From positions 124,001-188,000 of the forward strand of contig WPIO01000020.1 of the NCBI GenBank assembly GCA_009760855.2: a stretch of 64,000 bases of DNA, given 5' to 3'. The DNA comes from Cristatella mucedo. Its lineage: Eukaryota; Bryozoa; Phylactolaemata; Cristatellidae. The position numbers were made by a program, and so were the translations under genes. A model generated the notes under the pieces. That model did not search any database and was not told where the DNA came from. It saw only the letters and a list, made by a program, of their open reading frames with translations. Within the stretch, counting starts at the first letter, position 1. Every line of letters starts with the position of its first letter. Below are positions 36,901 through 48,188 of the stretch, one piece after another.

Positions 36901-37312
36901 CGTTGCAAATAAGTGCAACGTCTCATTAGCTCAATAGGAAGAAAGTCATACAGCAAACCTCCAGCTAAGCTGGAGGAGCCTGCTGGTCGTCTAGTCATCA
37001 GCTGCAGACCGAGGCTACAAGCAGAGCTTAGGTCCTAATAGCTGCAGTACTCCTCACCTCGACCGGCCAGCAGCCTGATCAAGCGGCCCTGACCCTGGAC
37101 GGCCGGGCATTGCAAATAGAGAGGGCACAACGGCGCATTAGCTCGATAAATTATTACGATGCTTCATAACTGCACGGACACCTTGCTTTTCTTCTTTGGA
37201 CACAGCGCATCATTTGGTAGCAGCAACATTAGATATTCATTCAAAAAAGCATTTAAGGCAGCCACATGAAGGGTACCCAAGCTGTTCAAATACTTTTGGC
37301 GTTTCAGTGCAC
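33975..37312 (+). mobile_element. Decayed Tc1-type DNA transposon with LINE inserted
   Basis: The ends are inverted: GCAAAAGTATTTGGA near 33982 and TTCAAATACTTTTGGC near 37288, the complement of the same Tc1-type terminal motif. The inside carries transposase remains: a helix-turn-helix start (LSSFARGKIEAIYEAEHS at about 35950), and near 36610-36670 FQKNNDPKHTSAAFKYFLN, the second catalytic block of Tc1 transposases, followed by a frame with remnants like IEHL and VEKWL. The Asp normally two residues before NDPKHT appears as Asn, and several stops interrupt the frame. A family I LINE occupies 34183-35405. The exact ends are approximate. Confidence 0.75.
34183..35405 (-). pseudogene. LINE family I copy inside Tc1-type element
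   Basis: The AAT tail is at 34180-34191. On the minus strand it encodes [37 protein letters not shown] (the YADD box reads FAED), then damaged sequence and ADMHWLPVKQ- and LKSFGDHALSSYAPKA-like blocks. There are frameshifts and a deletion within the NDFKVLSL region. The catalytic change Ala-Glu-Asp-Asp-like and frameshifts show that it is dead. Confidence 0.87.
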
Positions 37313-37434
37313 ATATACATATACAGTATATTTATGTTTATGTGTATGTATGCATAATAGATCTGTCTCATGTTTCCGCAGGACGTGATGACAACTACCG
37401 ATGATTAAACCCAAAGATGATCACCTTGCTTCTG

Positions 37435-37830
37435 TTTATGTAATGTATCTCCGTCAGTAACTCCACAAAGTCATAAAGACCATGTAGGTGTTACGCAGAA
37501 GAGTTGTGTATAGCGCACTCACAGCCTAAGCGGCTTCGATAGAAGTAGCAGTTCAGGACCGCTGAAAAAGATGTGCCATAGTCGGCAGTTGGAGAGTAGA
37601 TGTCGTTGCGTAAGAATTGTGGAAGCGAGTTCCACAGTCTAGGACCTGCAGAGCTAAAGCTTCTGTCACCAACTGTCTTTAAGCAGAGGAATGGGACAGC
37701 TAATTTATTGTCCACAAAGGACCTGAGGGCGTGAACAGGCTGAAACTGATGCAGCAGCTCAGCTAGGTATGAAGGAGCCAAGCCGTGGCGGGCCTTGTGG
37801 GTCAGCGTAAGAACTTTGCTGAGTCTCATC
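37435..37830 (-). pseudogene. LINE family II 3' fragment
   Basis: Minus-strand SKVLTLTHKARHGLAPSYLA, FVDNKLAVPFLCLKTVGDR, SFSSAGPRLWNSLPQFLRND. It is nearly identical to the C-terminal block of the copy at 11740-12200 but has an internal deletion near 37535. The tail begins with GTAATGTATCTCCGTCAGTA. Confidence 0.88.
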
Positions 37831-38236
37831 TCTCGGGTCTACTAGTGGTTCTCACGTGAAAGTGTGGGCGTGTGACCGCAGTGCCAGCAACGACATCTGC
37901 CGACTGAATTTTTAGACATAACGCAATGCAAGTGTAACGGAAAGTTCAAAAGATGCTCTACGATCAAATTGCTATGCGCGGAACAAGGTCGGCTTTTCCC
38001 TAGGCAGAGTGCAAGCCACACGCGAGGGGAAGGTCACGGTCAACGCACTCGTTTCCACCATAACTGCAGGCAAGGAAGGGCCAGCAGGCTCTGTCACGAC
38101 CCTTGGACCGACGCAATGTGGTACCTAGCGGCATGCCTCGTGACACACCGATCCTAGCTAGCCACTGGCAAGGCTAAGATCAGGCCCCACCTCTGGTTAA
38201 TCCTGGCCACGGTGCTCCCACCAAGAGCTGGCTGCT

Positions 38237-38291
38237 CCCCCCCCCCCCCACAGCCCCCCCCCCCCCGACAGCTCCCCCCCCCCCCGACAGC
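38237..38291. repeat. C-rich tracts
   Basis: Three runs of 9-12 C separated by ACAG and GACAGCT units. Confidence 0.9.
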
Positions 38292-38544
38292 TGCGTGGTG
38301 CGAGGTCTGCCACCAGGTGGCTCACGTGGCAGGCTTACTGCGCACAGCCGAGCGGAGAGCCGGCAGCAGCGCAGGCTGAGCCGTGCCGAGCCACGTGCCG
38401 AGCCACCGAGCAGCTGCACTGAGGCACTGCCCGGCGACGCCTTGGCCGACCGAGCTGAGCTGTCAACATTAGCCTCGAAAAGCGAACACCTTTGCCAAAA
38501 GACCGGACCCGACAGGTGTGACGACAAAGACAAAAATAACTATG

Positions 38545-39000
38545 TTAATAATACCTTTGCACAGCACCCTCGAGAACTTAATCTCTTTCTGAGCATTGTA
38601 GACACATGCTGCAAAGGTAGCATGACCATATGGTCAGTGGTAAACGAGCAGTGTCAACAAGCATAATGTGGTAACGTGCAGTCTTAGCACACATAATTAC
38701 ACAAAGGACACATCACAAGGATCTAGCACATTCTAGCAGCTTCTTTTTAAATGTTGTCCAGTAAGGGGGGGTGTGTGATCAGTGACATCAGCTGGTAGCG
38801 AGTTCCGGGCTTTGAGAGACTACAAACTGAAGGCATGGTCTCCACAGGATTTAAGGTTCCTAGGAGATACTGCTAAGCGATTTGAGTCAGAAAAGCAGAT
38901 GGTGCGACCCCTAGCTTGGTGGGGAGTACTTCTGATGGGTAGACTGCAGCCAGAGAACGAAGGGACCTAAAAGTGAGTGACAGAACCTTGAAGTTGATAC
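38545..39000 (-). pseudogene. LINE family I 3' fragment
   Basis: Begins with AATAATACCTTTGCACAGCA and carries the CGAGAACTTAATCTCTTTCT tail complement, the 3' UTR and part of the C-terminal block (ALKSRNSLP-type frame, complement of GAGTTCCGGGCTTTGAGAGA). It stops where a plus-strand family II piece begins. Confidence 0.75.
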
Positions 39001-39003
39001 ACT

Positions 39004-39568
39004 GCTTGAGTTTACAAATCCCAGAGGTTCGAGCATGTGTCTCCTTACCATAAAGAGCTTGGATGGCTACCGGGTTGGCCAACGGACATTGAGCGAAGTT
39101 CTTACGCTGGCCCCACAAGGCCCACGGACCCCACAAGGCCGGCCACGGCTTGGCTCCTTCATACTTAGCTGAACTGCTGCACCAGTTTCAGCCTCCTGCC
39201 CCTTCCTGCTCTCAGGTCCTGTGAGGACAATAAATTTGCTGTTCTAATGTTCCGCTTAACGATCGTTGGAGACAGAAGCTTTTTGCTCTGCAGGTCTTAG
39301 ATAGTGGAACGGACTTTCACATTGCTTACGAAACGACATCTAGCCTCCGGCTGCCGACTCTGGCACCACATCCTTTCCAGCGGTCCTCAGCTGCTACTTC
39401 CATGCTACTCACTACCTCAACTGCTCTCCTGACTGCTATGCTTCCCACTTTCTCTTTGTTGCGTGAGATAAAGGCTAACCAAGGTGCTAAGGCTTTGAGT
39501 GCACTATACCAAACTCTCCAGCGTAACACCCACATAGTATTTGTGGCTTTGCAGAGTTACAGACAGAG
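39004..39568 (+). pseudogene. LINE family II 3' fragment with expanded tail
   Basis: Resembles the plus-strand copy at 58800-59370: ATCCCAGAGGTTCGAGCATG, GCCACGGCTTGGCTCCTTCA, CTCCAGCGTAACACCCACAT. It ends GAGTTACAGACAGAGATACA and then runs straight into the ATAC repeat at 39569. Confidence 0.8.
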
Positions 39569-39682
39569 ATACATACATACATACATACATACATACATAC
39601 ATACATACATACATACATACATACATACATACATACATACATACATACATACATACATACATACATACATACATACATACAT
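39569..39682. repeat. (ATAC)n microsatellite grown from a LINE tail
   Basis: About 28 perfect tetranucleotide units starting at the tail of a family II LINE. Confidence 0.97.
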
Positions 39683-39683
39683 T

Positions 39684-39853
39684 GGGCCATTATAGTCCAG
39701 GAGGAAGGTGCTCACTCTTCACGACCGAGGTCATCGGTTCGGGTCCTGCAGTGGTCGATTCTTTATTGCCAACTGCAAGTCGTGGGGATAGCCATTAAGG
39801 CTCTTTTGCTGCTATACAAATAAGGCTGCTAAATCAGCTAATATTTTTTATAT
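39684..39853 (+). repeat. SINE B copy, good example
   Basis: GGGCCATTATAGTCCAGGAG, B-box-like CATCGGTTCGGGTCC, ATTCTTTATTGCCAACTGCA and the end AATAAGGCTGCTAAATCAGC. Confidence 0.82.
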
Positions 39854-40560
39854 TGTATTGGAAGCCGATGCAGGTCTGCAAGAAGTGGTGGGATGTGGCA
39901 ATTGTGCCGCTCACGGCAGACAAGCCTAGCTGTAAAGTTTTGCATCAACTGTAAATGCCTGATTGCACAGGCTGGTTGATCTTGAAGCAGTGAGTTGCAT
40001 AGGTCGAGACGTGATGTCGCAAATGCGTGGACCAATTTGGATGTAGTATCCCTGCCTAAGCAAGCCAGAATTTTAAAAATGTTATGCAGGTGAAAGTAGG
40101 CAGACTTGACTGTGGAACTGATGCAGTCGTTTAATGAAAGGTCACTTTGGAACATGACACCAAGATTTCGTGCAGATGCAACAAGAGATATGCTGGCAGA
40201 GCGGATTTTGAATGCTAAACTTTCCAATTTCTGAGTCACTCTAGATTTGCCCATAACTAGTAAGTTACTTTTATGGTCATTTTTACGGTCAGTTTTATGG
40301 TCATAGAGAAAGTTTGCTTCCATCAAAGTGCGGATGTCAGAAATACATGTAGCAAGGGAGTTAAGAGAGTTTGATGTGCTCAAAGACTATGAGGTTTGAT
40401 GTGCTCAAAGACTATGAAGGATCAAAGCAGGGGTACACCTGACTGTCATCGGCATAAAAGTGAAAGCCTAGATCGTGCTAGGCGATCTGGTCAGCAATAG
40501 GGAAAGTATAAATTGTGAAAAGACTCAGACCAAGCACAGAGCCGTTCTTCGGATTAATGT
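39854..40560 (-). pseudogene. LINE family I piece lacking its 3' end
   Basis: On the minus strand it encodes KSNLLVMGKSRVTQKLESL, ARNLGVMFQSDLSLNDCIS, LLADLHRLPIQ and, further upstream, remains of the YADD region. Unlike other copies it has no 3' UTR or tail. It stops in the middle of the C-terminal block, at the edge of the SINE B copy. A 24-bp unit (GAGTTTGATGTGCTCAAAGA) is duplicated at 40366-40413. Confidence 0.82.
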
Positions 40561-40645
40561 TGCCTGTCGACATCAATGCACTGGATTCTTTCACGGTGAT
40601 CGGAGATCTAAGCCATTGCAGTGCCAGTGATTCCCAGCAAACGCC

Positions 40646-40740
40646 GAGCTGGTTTGGCCCTGACCAAGGTCTGGTCGAGATCGTGGATTTGAGCCCCGTG
40701 GCATATGCGATGCACCTGAATTATTATTAGGGTCTATAGA
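40646..40740 (+). repeat. SINE A partial copy
   Basis: GAGCTGGTTTGGCCCTGACC, AGATCGTGGATTTGAGCCCC and a decayed tail; part of the head is deleted. Confidence 0.65.
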
Positions 40741-41555
40741 TATTAGGGTCTATACAAATGAACTACATCATAATGGAAGGTGCTCGAAAAGGACTTTTTG
40801 ACCAATAGTAACAAAAGCTGGCGAATGATCAAGCAAAACAACCGGAGAGACACCAGATAGACTTTATCAAAGTCTATATTCCAGCTTGTTTGCCACTATT
40901 CATTACTTCCTATCTTCGACTGGCTTTGGATAAGCAAGAAGATGCTGTGACTGCCTCACACGGGACGTGGACAGAGATCCATCTTGGGTAGCTAGCCACT
41001 GTGCAGTTGCAGAAGTAGCCTTTGTAACACCCAGATGATTCCTCGGCCACTCCTGAGCTATACAAACCTGCTAACGTTCCACATGCGACAAATGCTATGC
41101 CTTCCACGCGTGACAAATGCTATGGGGGAGGAACATGCCAACTCTAGGAAATCGAGCATCTTTAGGGTGATAGGACCAGTGGTACAGTACTAGGGTTTTG
41201 GAACCATTTAGATGGTAGCGAGCACAGAGGAAAAGAATCAGATCATATTACAGAGCCAATCTATGCCACAGATCCTAAGTGTCGCGCGCACACTTACATG
41301 ACAAAGCCTAAACACAAACACATGCAGCACGTGTGCGCCCACTCATCCTCTAACCCTGAATGCTCAGTGAGCTTATTTGTAGTGAAACGATGACGTAAGG
41401 TCAAGGGCAACACTTCAGAGAACTGACATGCAAGTACAGCCACGACATTGACGCATTCAAGCCAAGTGTCGTCTCCCATAACCGGAGCGGTACAATGCCC
41501 CAGCATCGGCTCGGCATGGCAAACCGACCGTCTGCTCAGCTTGGCTTTCGAATAC

Positions 41556-41635
41556 CTGTATAACGAATCATCTATCGCTGCTCCTTCGTCGGTGTCAGCC
41601 ATAGCGCCCAGTGCCCGGCTGGCTGAAGAGGTCAT
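41556..41635 (-). CDS. UBA1: UBA1-like ubiquitin-activating enzyme E1, first coding exon
   Basis: This exon encodes the N-terminus of a ubiquitin-activating enzyme E1, which adenylates ubiquitin with ATP and passes it to E2 enzymes. It reads MTSSASRALGAMADTDEG and then AAIDDSLY. The last codon is split and completes to Ser with the next exon, giving DDSLYSRQRYVLG, the hallmark start of the first E1 adenylation domain (family form DEGLYSRQLYVLG). The donor reads TACAG/gtattc on the minus strand. A strong acceptor (ttttccatattttag) lies only two bases before the chosen ATG, so at least one 5' exon should lie further right. A second in-frame ATG is at 41602. Phase 2 at this end matches phase 2 at the start of the exon at 31178. 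The family match is clear; which of the two ATGs is used is inferred. Confidence 0.82.
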
Positions 41636-42167
41636 CACTAAAATATGGAAAATCAGCCAAGCGCTAAGCTGTTGGATGAAGCTTAGACCGGCCATTATGA
41701 CCTCGGTCAACTGCTGTTATTACGATGAAGTCTCTTCAGCAGTAAGTCATCATGCATGATGCACTTGAACATCTGATGCATAGAAAAATCGGTTAGCACT
41801 TATGTTAGGATGCTCAGAAACTCGACAACGAATCATATTTAGGACCTGAGGTGTTGCTTTGTGCAACTAGTCTTTTCTCACTTGTTCTAGCTGCATGCGC
41901 GTGCACGCCTTCTTAGTGAGGCTGTCAATGTGAGATTATGTCAAGCTACACTCTTTTGAGTGGCAAGTTTGTTTGTGTAAACCATACAAATTCTTCCATC
42001 GCTGAATCACCATGGCTTCCAGAGCGTGCACACCTGCCAGCACAAGACAGCTAGTAAGCAAACAATCTCGCAGCAAAACGTACGACTGCAGAGCAAGACT
42101 AGCCAACCGAGTGGAGGACAAAATGCATTCTGGGTATAAATGGCAACAACGTCAACGTCAGCCTTAC

Positions 42168-42305
42168 TAGTTTGGCCCAGTAGTTAAAGTGCTCGCCCCG
42201 ACATGGACGTGGCCGAGGTCGGGGGGGGGGGGGGCTCGAGCCCCGTGGCACATATGAAGCACCTGAATAGAGATTAAGTTCACTTAGGGTGCTATTAAAA
42301 TGAAT
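42168..42305 (+). repeat. SINE A copy
   Basis: AGTTTGGCCCAGTAGTTAAA, a run of 13 G, GGGCTCGAGCCCCG and the tail AATAGAGATTAAGTTCACTT. Confidence 0.83.
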
Positions 42306-42334
42306 TATACATCAACAGCAAGGCAATCGAATAA

Positions 42335-42550
42335 TAGTAGTAATAATATTTCTGTACAGTGCCATCAGAGCTGAATTTCTTTCTAGGCACTTTACAGATG
42401 CTGTACAGAAACCATTACCAAATGATTGGTGGTAACATCCGACAGCAGCAGCAGGCATAGTGAAGGCCAAGACATGCATACGTAGGACGAATCACAAAGA
42501 CTCAACAAATGCTGTAATTAAATAGGTGTTTTAAATTATTCAAGAGGATA
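42335..42550 (-). repeat. LINE family I 3' UTR fragment
   Basis: AATAATATTTCTGTACAGTG, TTTCTTTCTAGGCACTTTAC and AAATGCTGTAATTAAATAGG are the complement of the family 3' UTR; no coding part remains. Confidence 0.75.
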
Positions 42551-43279
42551 CCTCAATTAAGAGCACATCATCAGGTATTATCCTAGTTAAACTAAGCATA
42601 AAAAATAAATGGCTACTTGTGGGTAATGCTACCTCCACAAGTTGGGGCTCAGGAAGAACAGCATGTAATTCTTCTAAATGAGGCAGGACTAAATAGCACT
42701 GGTTGGTACACGCATAACCTCAAACGACATCACTTGATTCGAGCTCCCCGGAGTAAACGTACTGTCTGCTCACGGCCTGAATGGCACAACATGCTTACAC
42801 AACCCTCTGCGACGTGTGGGAAAATACTGGTGCTCCAGTAGTTCTAGCATATACCACTGCGCTCTGATGCTCTCCAGTTTTGCATGAGGCAATCACAGAG
42901 ACTTCTTAATCACTGAAAAGTTACTCAGGGTTTTTCATACAATCGAAGTATTTGTGTGGGACACGTGCTCTTCTTTGTCTCTTACGCTGTAGCTCTGTGT
43001 AGACAGGGGTGCAGCAGCTCAACGTATGCTGAAAATTTTCAAAAAAAAACAACCGCATGACTGGCAGCAGAGCTGCAACCCATATTTATGAATCAGAACA
43101 TGAGCAGCCGGCAGGAGTCCTGGTTCGGCTTACTAGGAGAACAAGAATAGGATAGGAGAACAGCTAGCTCAGCTGAGTGAACGGCAGCTTTTAGAAGCCT
43201 AGTGGGTCGCCAGAAACTTGGCAGTTAACTAATCGCAAGGCATACTCCTCAATCGGCTTTGCTGCAATATCGGCTAATC

Positions 43280-43340
43280 GGCTAATTGGCAAAGCCGCTT
43301 AGGCTGTGAGTCTTCTATAGGAAACTCTCCAGCTTAACAT
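43280..43340 (+). repeat. LINE family II short fragment
   Basis: AAAGCCGCTTAGGCTGTGAG and AAACTCTCCAGCTTAACA match the family II 3' region (compare 59270-59320). Confidence 0.55.
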
Positions 43341-43982
43341 GCGCTAGGTCCGTGTGGCTGAATTCGCGTTACAGATGAGCGTGGAGATACAGACGGGGAT
43401 ACATCATATTAACAGAAATCGAGTTCGGCCCCCTCCTCGTCCAGGGGGTCGGAGGCAGTTCAACATCCACGGCGCCGACAACGACAGGGCCGGGAGAAAT
43501 TAGCGCCCACGCGAACTTTCCACGCGTAACCGAGATGGGTCGGAATATTATCAGAAAATAGTGCGCACGCAATGTCGGCAGCTCGCCGTCGACCTCCAAC
43601 GACGTTCGAGCCAGAAGAAGCAGTCAGGCTTTGCACGACAACGGCTACTTTAGACGCTGGCGTACTTCGCCCCGAGCGTCGTCTAACGTCTAACAGTGCG
43701 GCGCAGGCGTCTGCCTAGTAGCGCAAATCGCTGCAGCTGCGCAGCAGCCGGCGCTCTCTGGCCACAGGCGGAGCACGGCAGGCACTAAAAGCCACTCAAC
43801 TATCCACTACAGGACTTTATCTCTCGGGTTGCGCCGCATTTCGCGCACAGTCTGCAGCGCAAAACCTGTTTTCGCAATATCCCGCGCTAGTCGGCCGAGG
43901 CGACGGGCGAACGGATGCAGGACGCCAACGGAGGTTGCACAAAACGAAACAAGCGACGGCGCTAATTAATGGGCGACGCTTC

Positions 43983-44222
<240 letters not shown>

Positions 44223-44470
44223 AAACTGCTGTGGGCCGGCGCATCTCACTACGACCATTTATATTGAGAGACGATTGCGAGGTGAAACCCGTTTCGGTTA
44301 CCTCAGCGTAGGCGTACGTACATCGGACGAATTACCTAGGGACACCGGGACAGCGGTACGCGCAGGAAGTGGGGAACCAGTTCCGTGTTCCTGCTACCGG
44401 CACCGGGCTGTGATTGGATGCCTTCCAAATCTGCATCCAATTGAATCTTGAATGCCATACCATCGGCAAG

Positions 44471-44618
44471 ATGGCCTCTGATATCAGTGCTCGTAGCCCC
44501 GCTGCTGTGGTGCCGGCATTGTCCCGGTCCGAGATGTCCGGTTCAGGCGTGCTTATCGTGGTTGGTGAGCCCGTAAACCAACTCGACAAGGACGCAATCT
44601 TGAAAAAGATCACCGACG
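44471..44618 (+). CDS. MAP1: MAP1/futsch microtubule-associated protein, exon 1
   Basis: The exon opens with ATG in a fair context (AAGATGG) and encodes MASDISARSPAAVVPALSRS, then SGVLIVVGEPVNQLDKDAIL and KKITDG. The segment FLLVVGE...I near the N-terminus starts the MAP1 heavy chain in animals, and VLIVVGE...ILKKI fits it. The exon leaves phase 1 at ACG/gtgagttg, a strong donor. An in-frame ATG at 44414 lies upstream; I chose the downstream one because the preceding residues are unlike the family and the family N-terminus is short. MAP1 proteins bind microtubules (and actin through the light chain) in neurons, and are cleaved into heavy and light chains. The match here is short, so the exon rests partly on phase and position. 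Confidence 0.75.
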
Positions 44619-46429
44619 GTGAGTTGCGTTTTGACCTAATTAGGCTCCTAGCTTGAAACGCCCCGAGCCCCCGGCCCGACGGCGGCGTGCCAGCGAGCAC
44701 CTCGTCCCGACGCTATTCGCCCGGCGCCAGCCGGCACGCTTTACAGGTCTTCCATTGCTCTAATCACGCTGCGCCGCGTAAAAGACTGAGCGGGCGACCT
44801 AGCTATGCCGGCGGGCTTTAGCGCGCGCGCACGCCTCGTTGCGGTCGCCGCTCGCCGGCGTGCGGCGACCTGGCCGGCCGTCGCGAATCGCGTGCTCCCG
44901 TCCTTCGAAGTCCTCTCGTTATTGTTCGGTGGGTGCGCTCTGCGCAAGCCGCGGCCGAGATTTGGTCTGAAAGGAAGCCTTTTTGCATTTTAGTCGCTAT
45001 GCGCGGCGAAATTGTTCGTTATTGTTGAGTTGCAGCGCCAGGCAGAAGAAAGTGGGATTCCCGTCGCCGTCGCATAGCCCCGGGTCGACGAGACGTGCTG
45101 CTGTTTGCTCAGACGCTATTGATTTTGTGATTAATGCGTTTTATAGTCAGCTGTGCCTCAGTCCTGAGGGACTAGTTATTATGTACAGCCCGGCCATTGC
45201 GAGCACCTCGCCAGTGACGGCAGCGGCGGCCAACCTCAACTACCCGAAGAGGCCAGCGAACGCGACCCGTCGGACGCACGCGAAATAGACATAGCTCTCG
45301 CCGTCGGCGAGTGCGGCCGCTTTGTTTTACGAGCGAGGAAAACCTGGCTGGCTGCTGGCAGGGTCCGACGCCTGCCGACTAATTAGGCTGCCAGCAGTCG
45401 TTTGCTGCATTATGCTCACAATTGAATCCTGTTGCTTTCCTGCCTCGGCATTCCTTTCCACCGACCTATCAGCCGACTGTCCCCGACGTCAAAATAATTC
45501 TTCCGACGAGTGGCCGCCCGAACTGCTCGCGTGAGGGTGCAAACAATCCATTTCCGAGTGAACTGTCTTGTGCAGCCGTGACGTGCTGAGCTGATTTTAC
45601 TGGCTTACTGCCCGCCGCCGCCGAAGCGACCAACTGTCAGCCAAACAGCAGTGGGTCGCATCCCTGGCTGTCACCAAGTGCGCAGAGCTTTTGTTTATAT
45701 CGGTCTGCCTTGTCTGCCGAAACTCATGCCGGTCGCCGCCCAGCCTGTCTCCCCAACCGCCACCAGCTATGGCTGCAGAGCCATGATGGGAGTGCACTAT
45801 CTGTACTGTAGGCTTCTCGTCGTGGGACTCGGACCAGACGGGGTGCGACATCAATGCAGAGCTATCAGAGATCGCCTCTGCAGCTCCTACCGGTGTGGCC
45901 GGTGTAAATGGTACGTCTGGCGGCGCCCTTTCGCCGCCTTCTCGCAGTAACACCACATGTCTTCCAGGCAGGATTGCAACTCGTCGGTGTAAATCAATCA
46001 GTCCGGGCAATGAGGGAGTGTCCGACCTTTTCTGCCGAGGCAGCACAAGCAAGTTTGGGCATGCCAGCACTCTTGAAAATCGCCTGTAGAATCAATCCGC
46101 CTGTTGAAGGGTCAGGTGTAGGCAGTCCATTGCTTCTTGGTCTGGTGTCGTGTTGGGCGTCGGATGCCCTGGCCTGGCTTGCTGGATGTATGTATGCTGG
46201 CGGGCAATTGTAGGTTCTCTCCGGTGCCAACAGGGATGTTAATCTTTATATTTGTCGTCTGATTGGACGTGGAAATCTGTGTAGTAGGTAGTCTTGTCGA
46301 CCGCAGCAGGATTTGTCAATTCAATGTTCCGGCTGAGCTGCAATCTCTCTTTCTGCCATTTGCTGAGTAGGAGCAGCACACGTGGCAAGGCTCTAAGCTA
46401 GCTGGCAGTGGTGCTGAGGCTGACTTGTA

Positions 46430-46930
46430 ATAATAATTATAATATGACACTCGTGTAGCATCCTAAGAGAATTAAATGGGTGGAAGGGGCGCTGTCCGTT
46501 TGTTAGTGACGGTATGCACACTGTCAGCCTTCACATGCATGCAAAGGACAATTCACTTGGACCCAGAAATTATGTAAGGTGCAGTTGTTTTTAAGTCGTG
46601 GGAGTGTTCCCGTCAGTCGGGAGTGAGTTCCCGTCAGTCGGGAGTGAGTTCCCGGCGTTAAGAGCATGCAAACTAAAGGTGCATTCTCCAAGGAATGGCA
46701 GGTTGGTCAGTGGCTCAGCTAAACAACGAGCCTGGAGAACGGTTTGTGCTGTGCCTCGCCTGATGATTGGGAAGTTGTTCAGATAGGTAGGCCGGAGCAA
46801 GAGAATGAAGCCACCTAAAAATGAGCAACAACATTGAAGTCGGTAAGCTGCTTGCCGGGGAGCCGGTGCAGGTCTGTGAGAAGTAGAGTACTGCGGCAAT
46901 TACGACCTTATTACACAAAGCAAATACTCT
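46430..46930 (-). pseudogene. LINE family I 3' fragment, diverged
   Basis: AAT-rich tail at 46428-46440, then the complement of the 3' UTR (CACACTGTCAGCCTTCACAT) and C-terminal block remains. A 21-bp unit (GTTCCCGTCAGTCGGGAGTG) is tandemly duplicated at about 46607-46649, inserting seven residues in the old frame. Confidence 0.78.
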
Positions 46931-47384
46931 TGTCACGCTTCGTGTGATTAATAGTTTTTATTAAACATCTGACGAAGAGAATGGCATCAGAAATTAGGAT
47001 TCATATGAGTTAGCAATAATGATAACTGGCGGTACATTCTGCTTATATCTTGTTTGCTTACTAGATGCAAAAAACGCCTAGAAAATTAGGAACGTGCATT
47101 TGTTTATAACACCATCGAAACACTGCCTGGTAAGATTATGCAAGTGAGCCAGCTCGATACCCTGGCTCAAAAAATGCACCTCGTGTGACTATGGCAGGCA
47201 CTTTTTAAATAATCACGGGCTCCAAGGAAGCCATTTTGGCTCATGCACAGTATGTGCTGGACATGGTTCAAGGCGATGCAAGAAATCGCTGAAGTGATTG
47301 TAACAGTATCAATATTCTGTAGGCCTGCTTTATTAGAAAATGGTACTTGGTTTGAAAAAGGGTTACCAGATTTGACAGCCTCAT

Positions 47385-47535
47385 TTATAAAGCAGATGGA
47401 AGGTTTTGCCGGCTTTCACCACTACTAGCAGTGGGCAATAAAGGACTGCCCACATCAGCACTCGAACCCACGACCTGGTTCGTGAAAAGTATCCTTGACC
47501 TTAGTGGCCCTACCTTCGGCAACCTATGTTGGTCT
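47385..47535 (-). repeat. SINE B copy
   Basis: Minus strand; complement carries GCAGTGGGCAATAAAGGACT, CACTCGAACCCACGACCTGG and TGACCTTAGTGGCCC. Confidence 0.7.
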
Positions 47536-47927
47536 TGGTTCCTATGTGTGTACACCGTTGTCCTGGCCTTCCTGTTAAGTGTGCTGGGCCGTTAGCAAGC
47601 TTGCTGGTACTGGTAGGCATTGCATTGTGGGCGGTATTTGTTTAGTCGTGGACAATCTGGCAGCTCCAAGCAGACTCTAGGGAAGGGTTGAGTCATCTTC
47701 ACCTGGTTAAGCTCTTCAGCATATGCTTAGCACCGTTAGCCCTGGGTTCTTTGAAGCACCCTGAAGTTCTTCTTTTCTGGTCACGGTGTGCCTCAGTGTA
47801 CACGTGTGTATGTGTGTGCATGTCAGTCGAGGCAGTCAGGCGCTAGTGCCCCTGCCTTCCCAGTCCCAGAGGTGGTGGGGTTGGTTTTTCATACTGCATC
47901 TCCTTCCCTCCTCTGCTGCTGTCGTTA

Positions 47928-48055
47928 GGTGGGCTAGTTTGGCCCAATGGTTAGTGTGCTTGCCTTGACCAAGGTCAATGTGACTTTATTTGATGACCCT
48001 GAGTCCCGTGCTACTATATCTGAGTAGAGATAGAAGTTCTCTTATATAGATGAAT
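47928..48055 (+). repeat. SINE A copy, decayed
   Basis: GGGCTAGTTTGGCCCAATGG, TGACCCTGAGTCCCGTG and GAGTAGAGATAGAAGTTCTC. It ends 50 bp before the candidate MAP1 exon 2. Confidence 0.75.
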
Positions 48056-48101
48056 ATTTAGTTATTTTCATTAGATAATCACCCTGTAGTTCTTTGTGCA
48101 G

Positions 48102-48188
48102 TCGACTCTGCGACATGTGAGCTGGATACCGATGCCGGCTGCTGGACCTTGGCTGGTCGTGATCGGTCAGAGGGTCGTGATCGGTATG
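48102..48188 (+). CDS. MAP1: MAP1/futsch, candidate exon 2
   Basis: Expected between exons 1 and 3 is a short exon, phase 1 at both ends, encoding the MAP1 segment with D..L..CDLD. At 48102, after acceptor tagttctttgtgcag, the frame gives VDSATCELDTDAGCWTLAGR. TCELD matches SCDLD-type sequence, and the exon is open in phase 1. Three donors keep phase 1: 48155, 48173 and 48188. The last (TATG/gtgaag) gives 29 codons, closest to the family length. The similarity is limited, the usual SRHSARFSPEV motif is not visible, and the end is uncertain. Confidence 0.42.
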
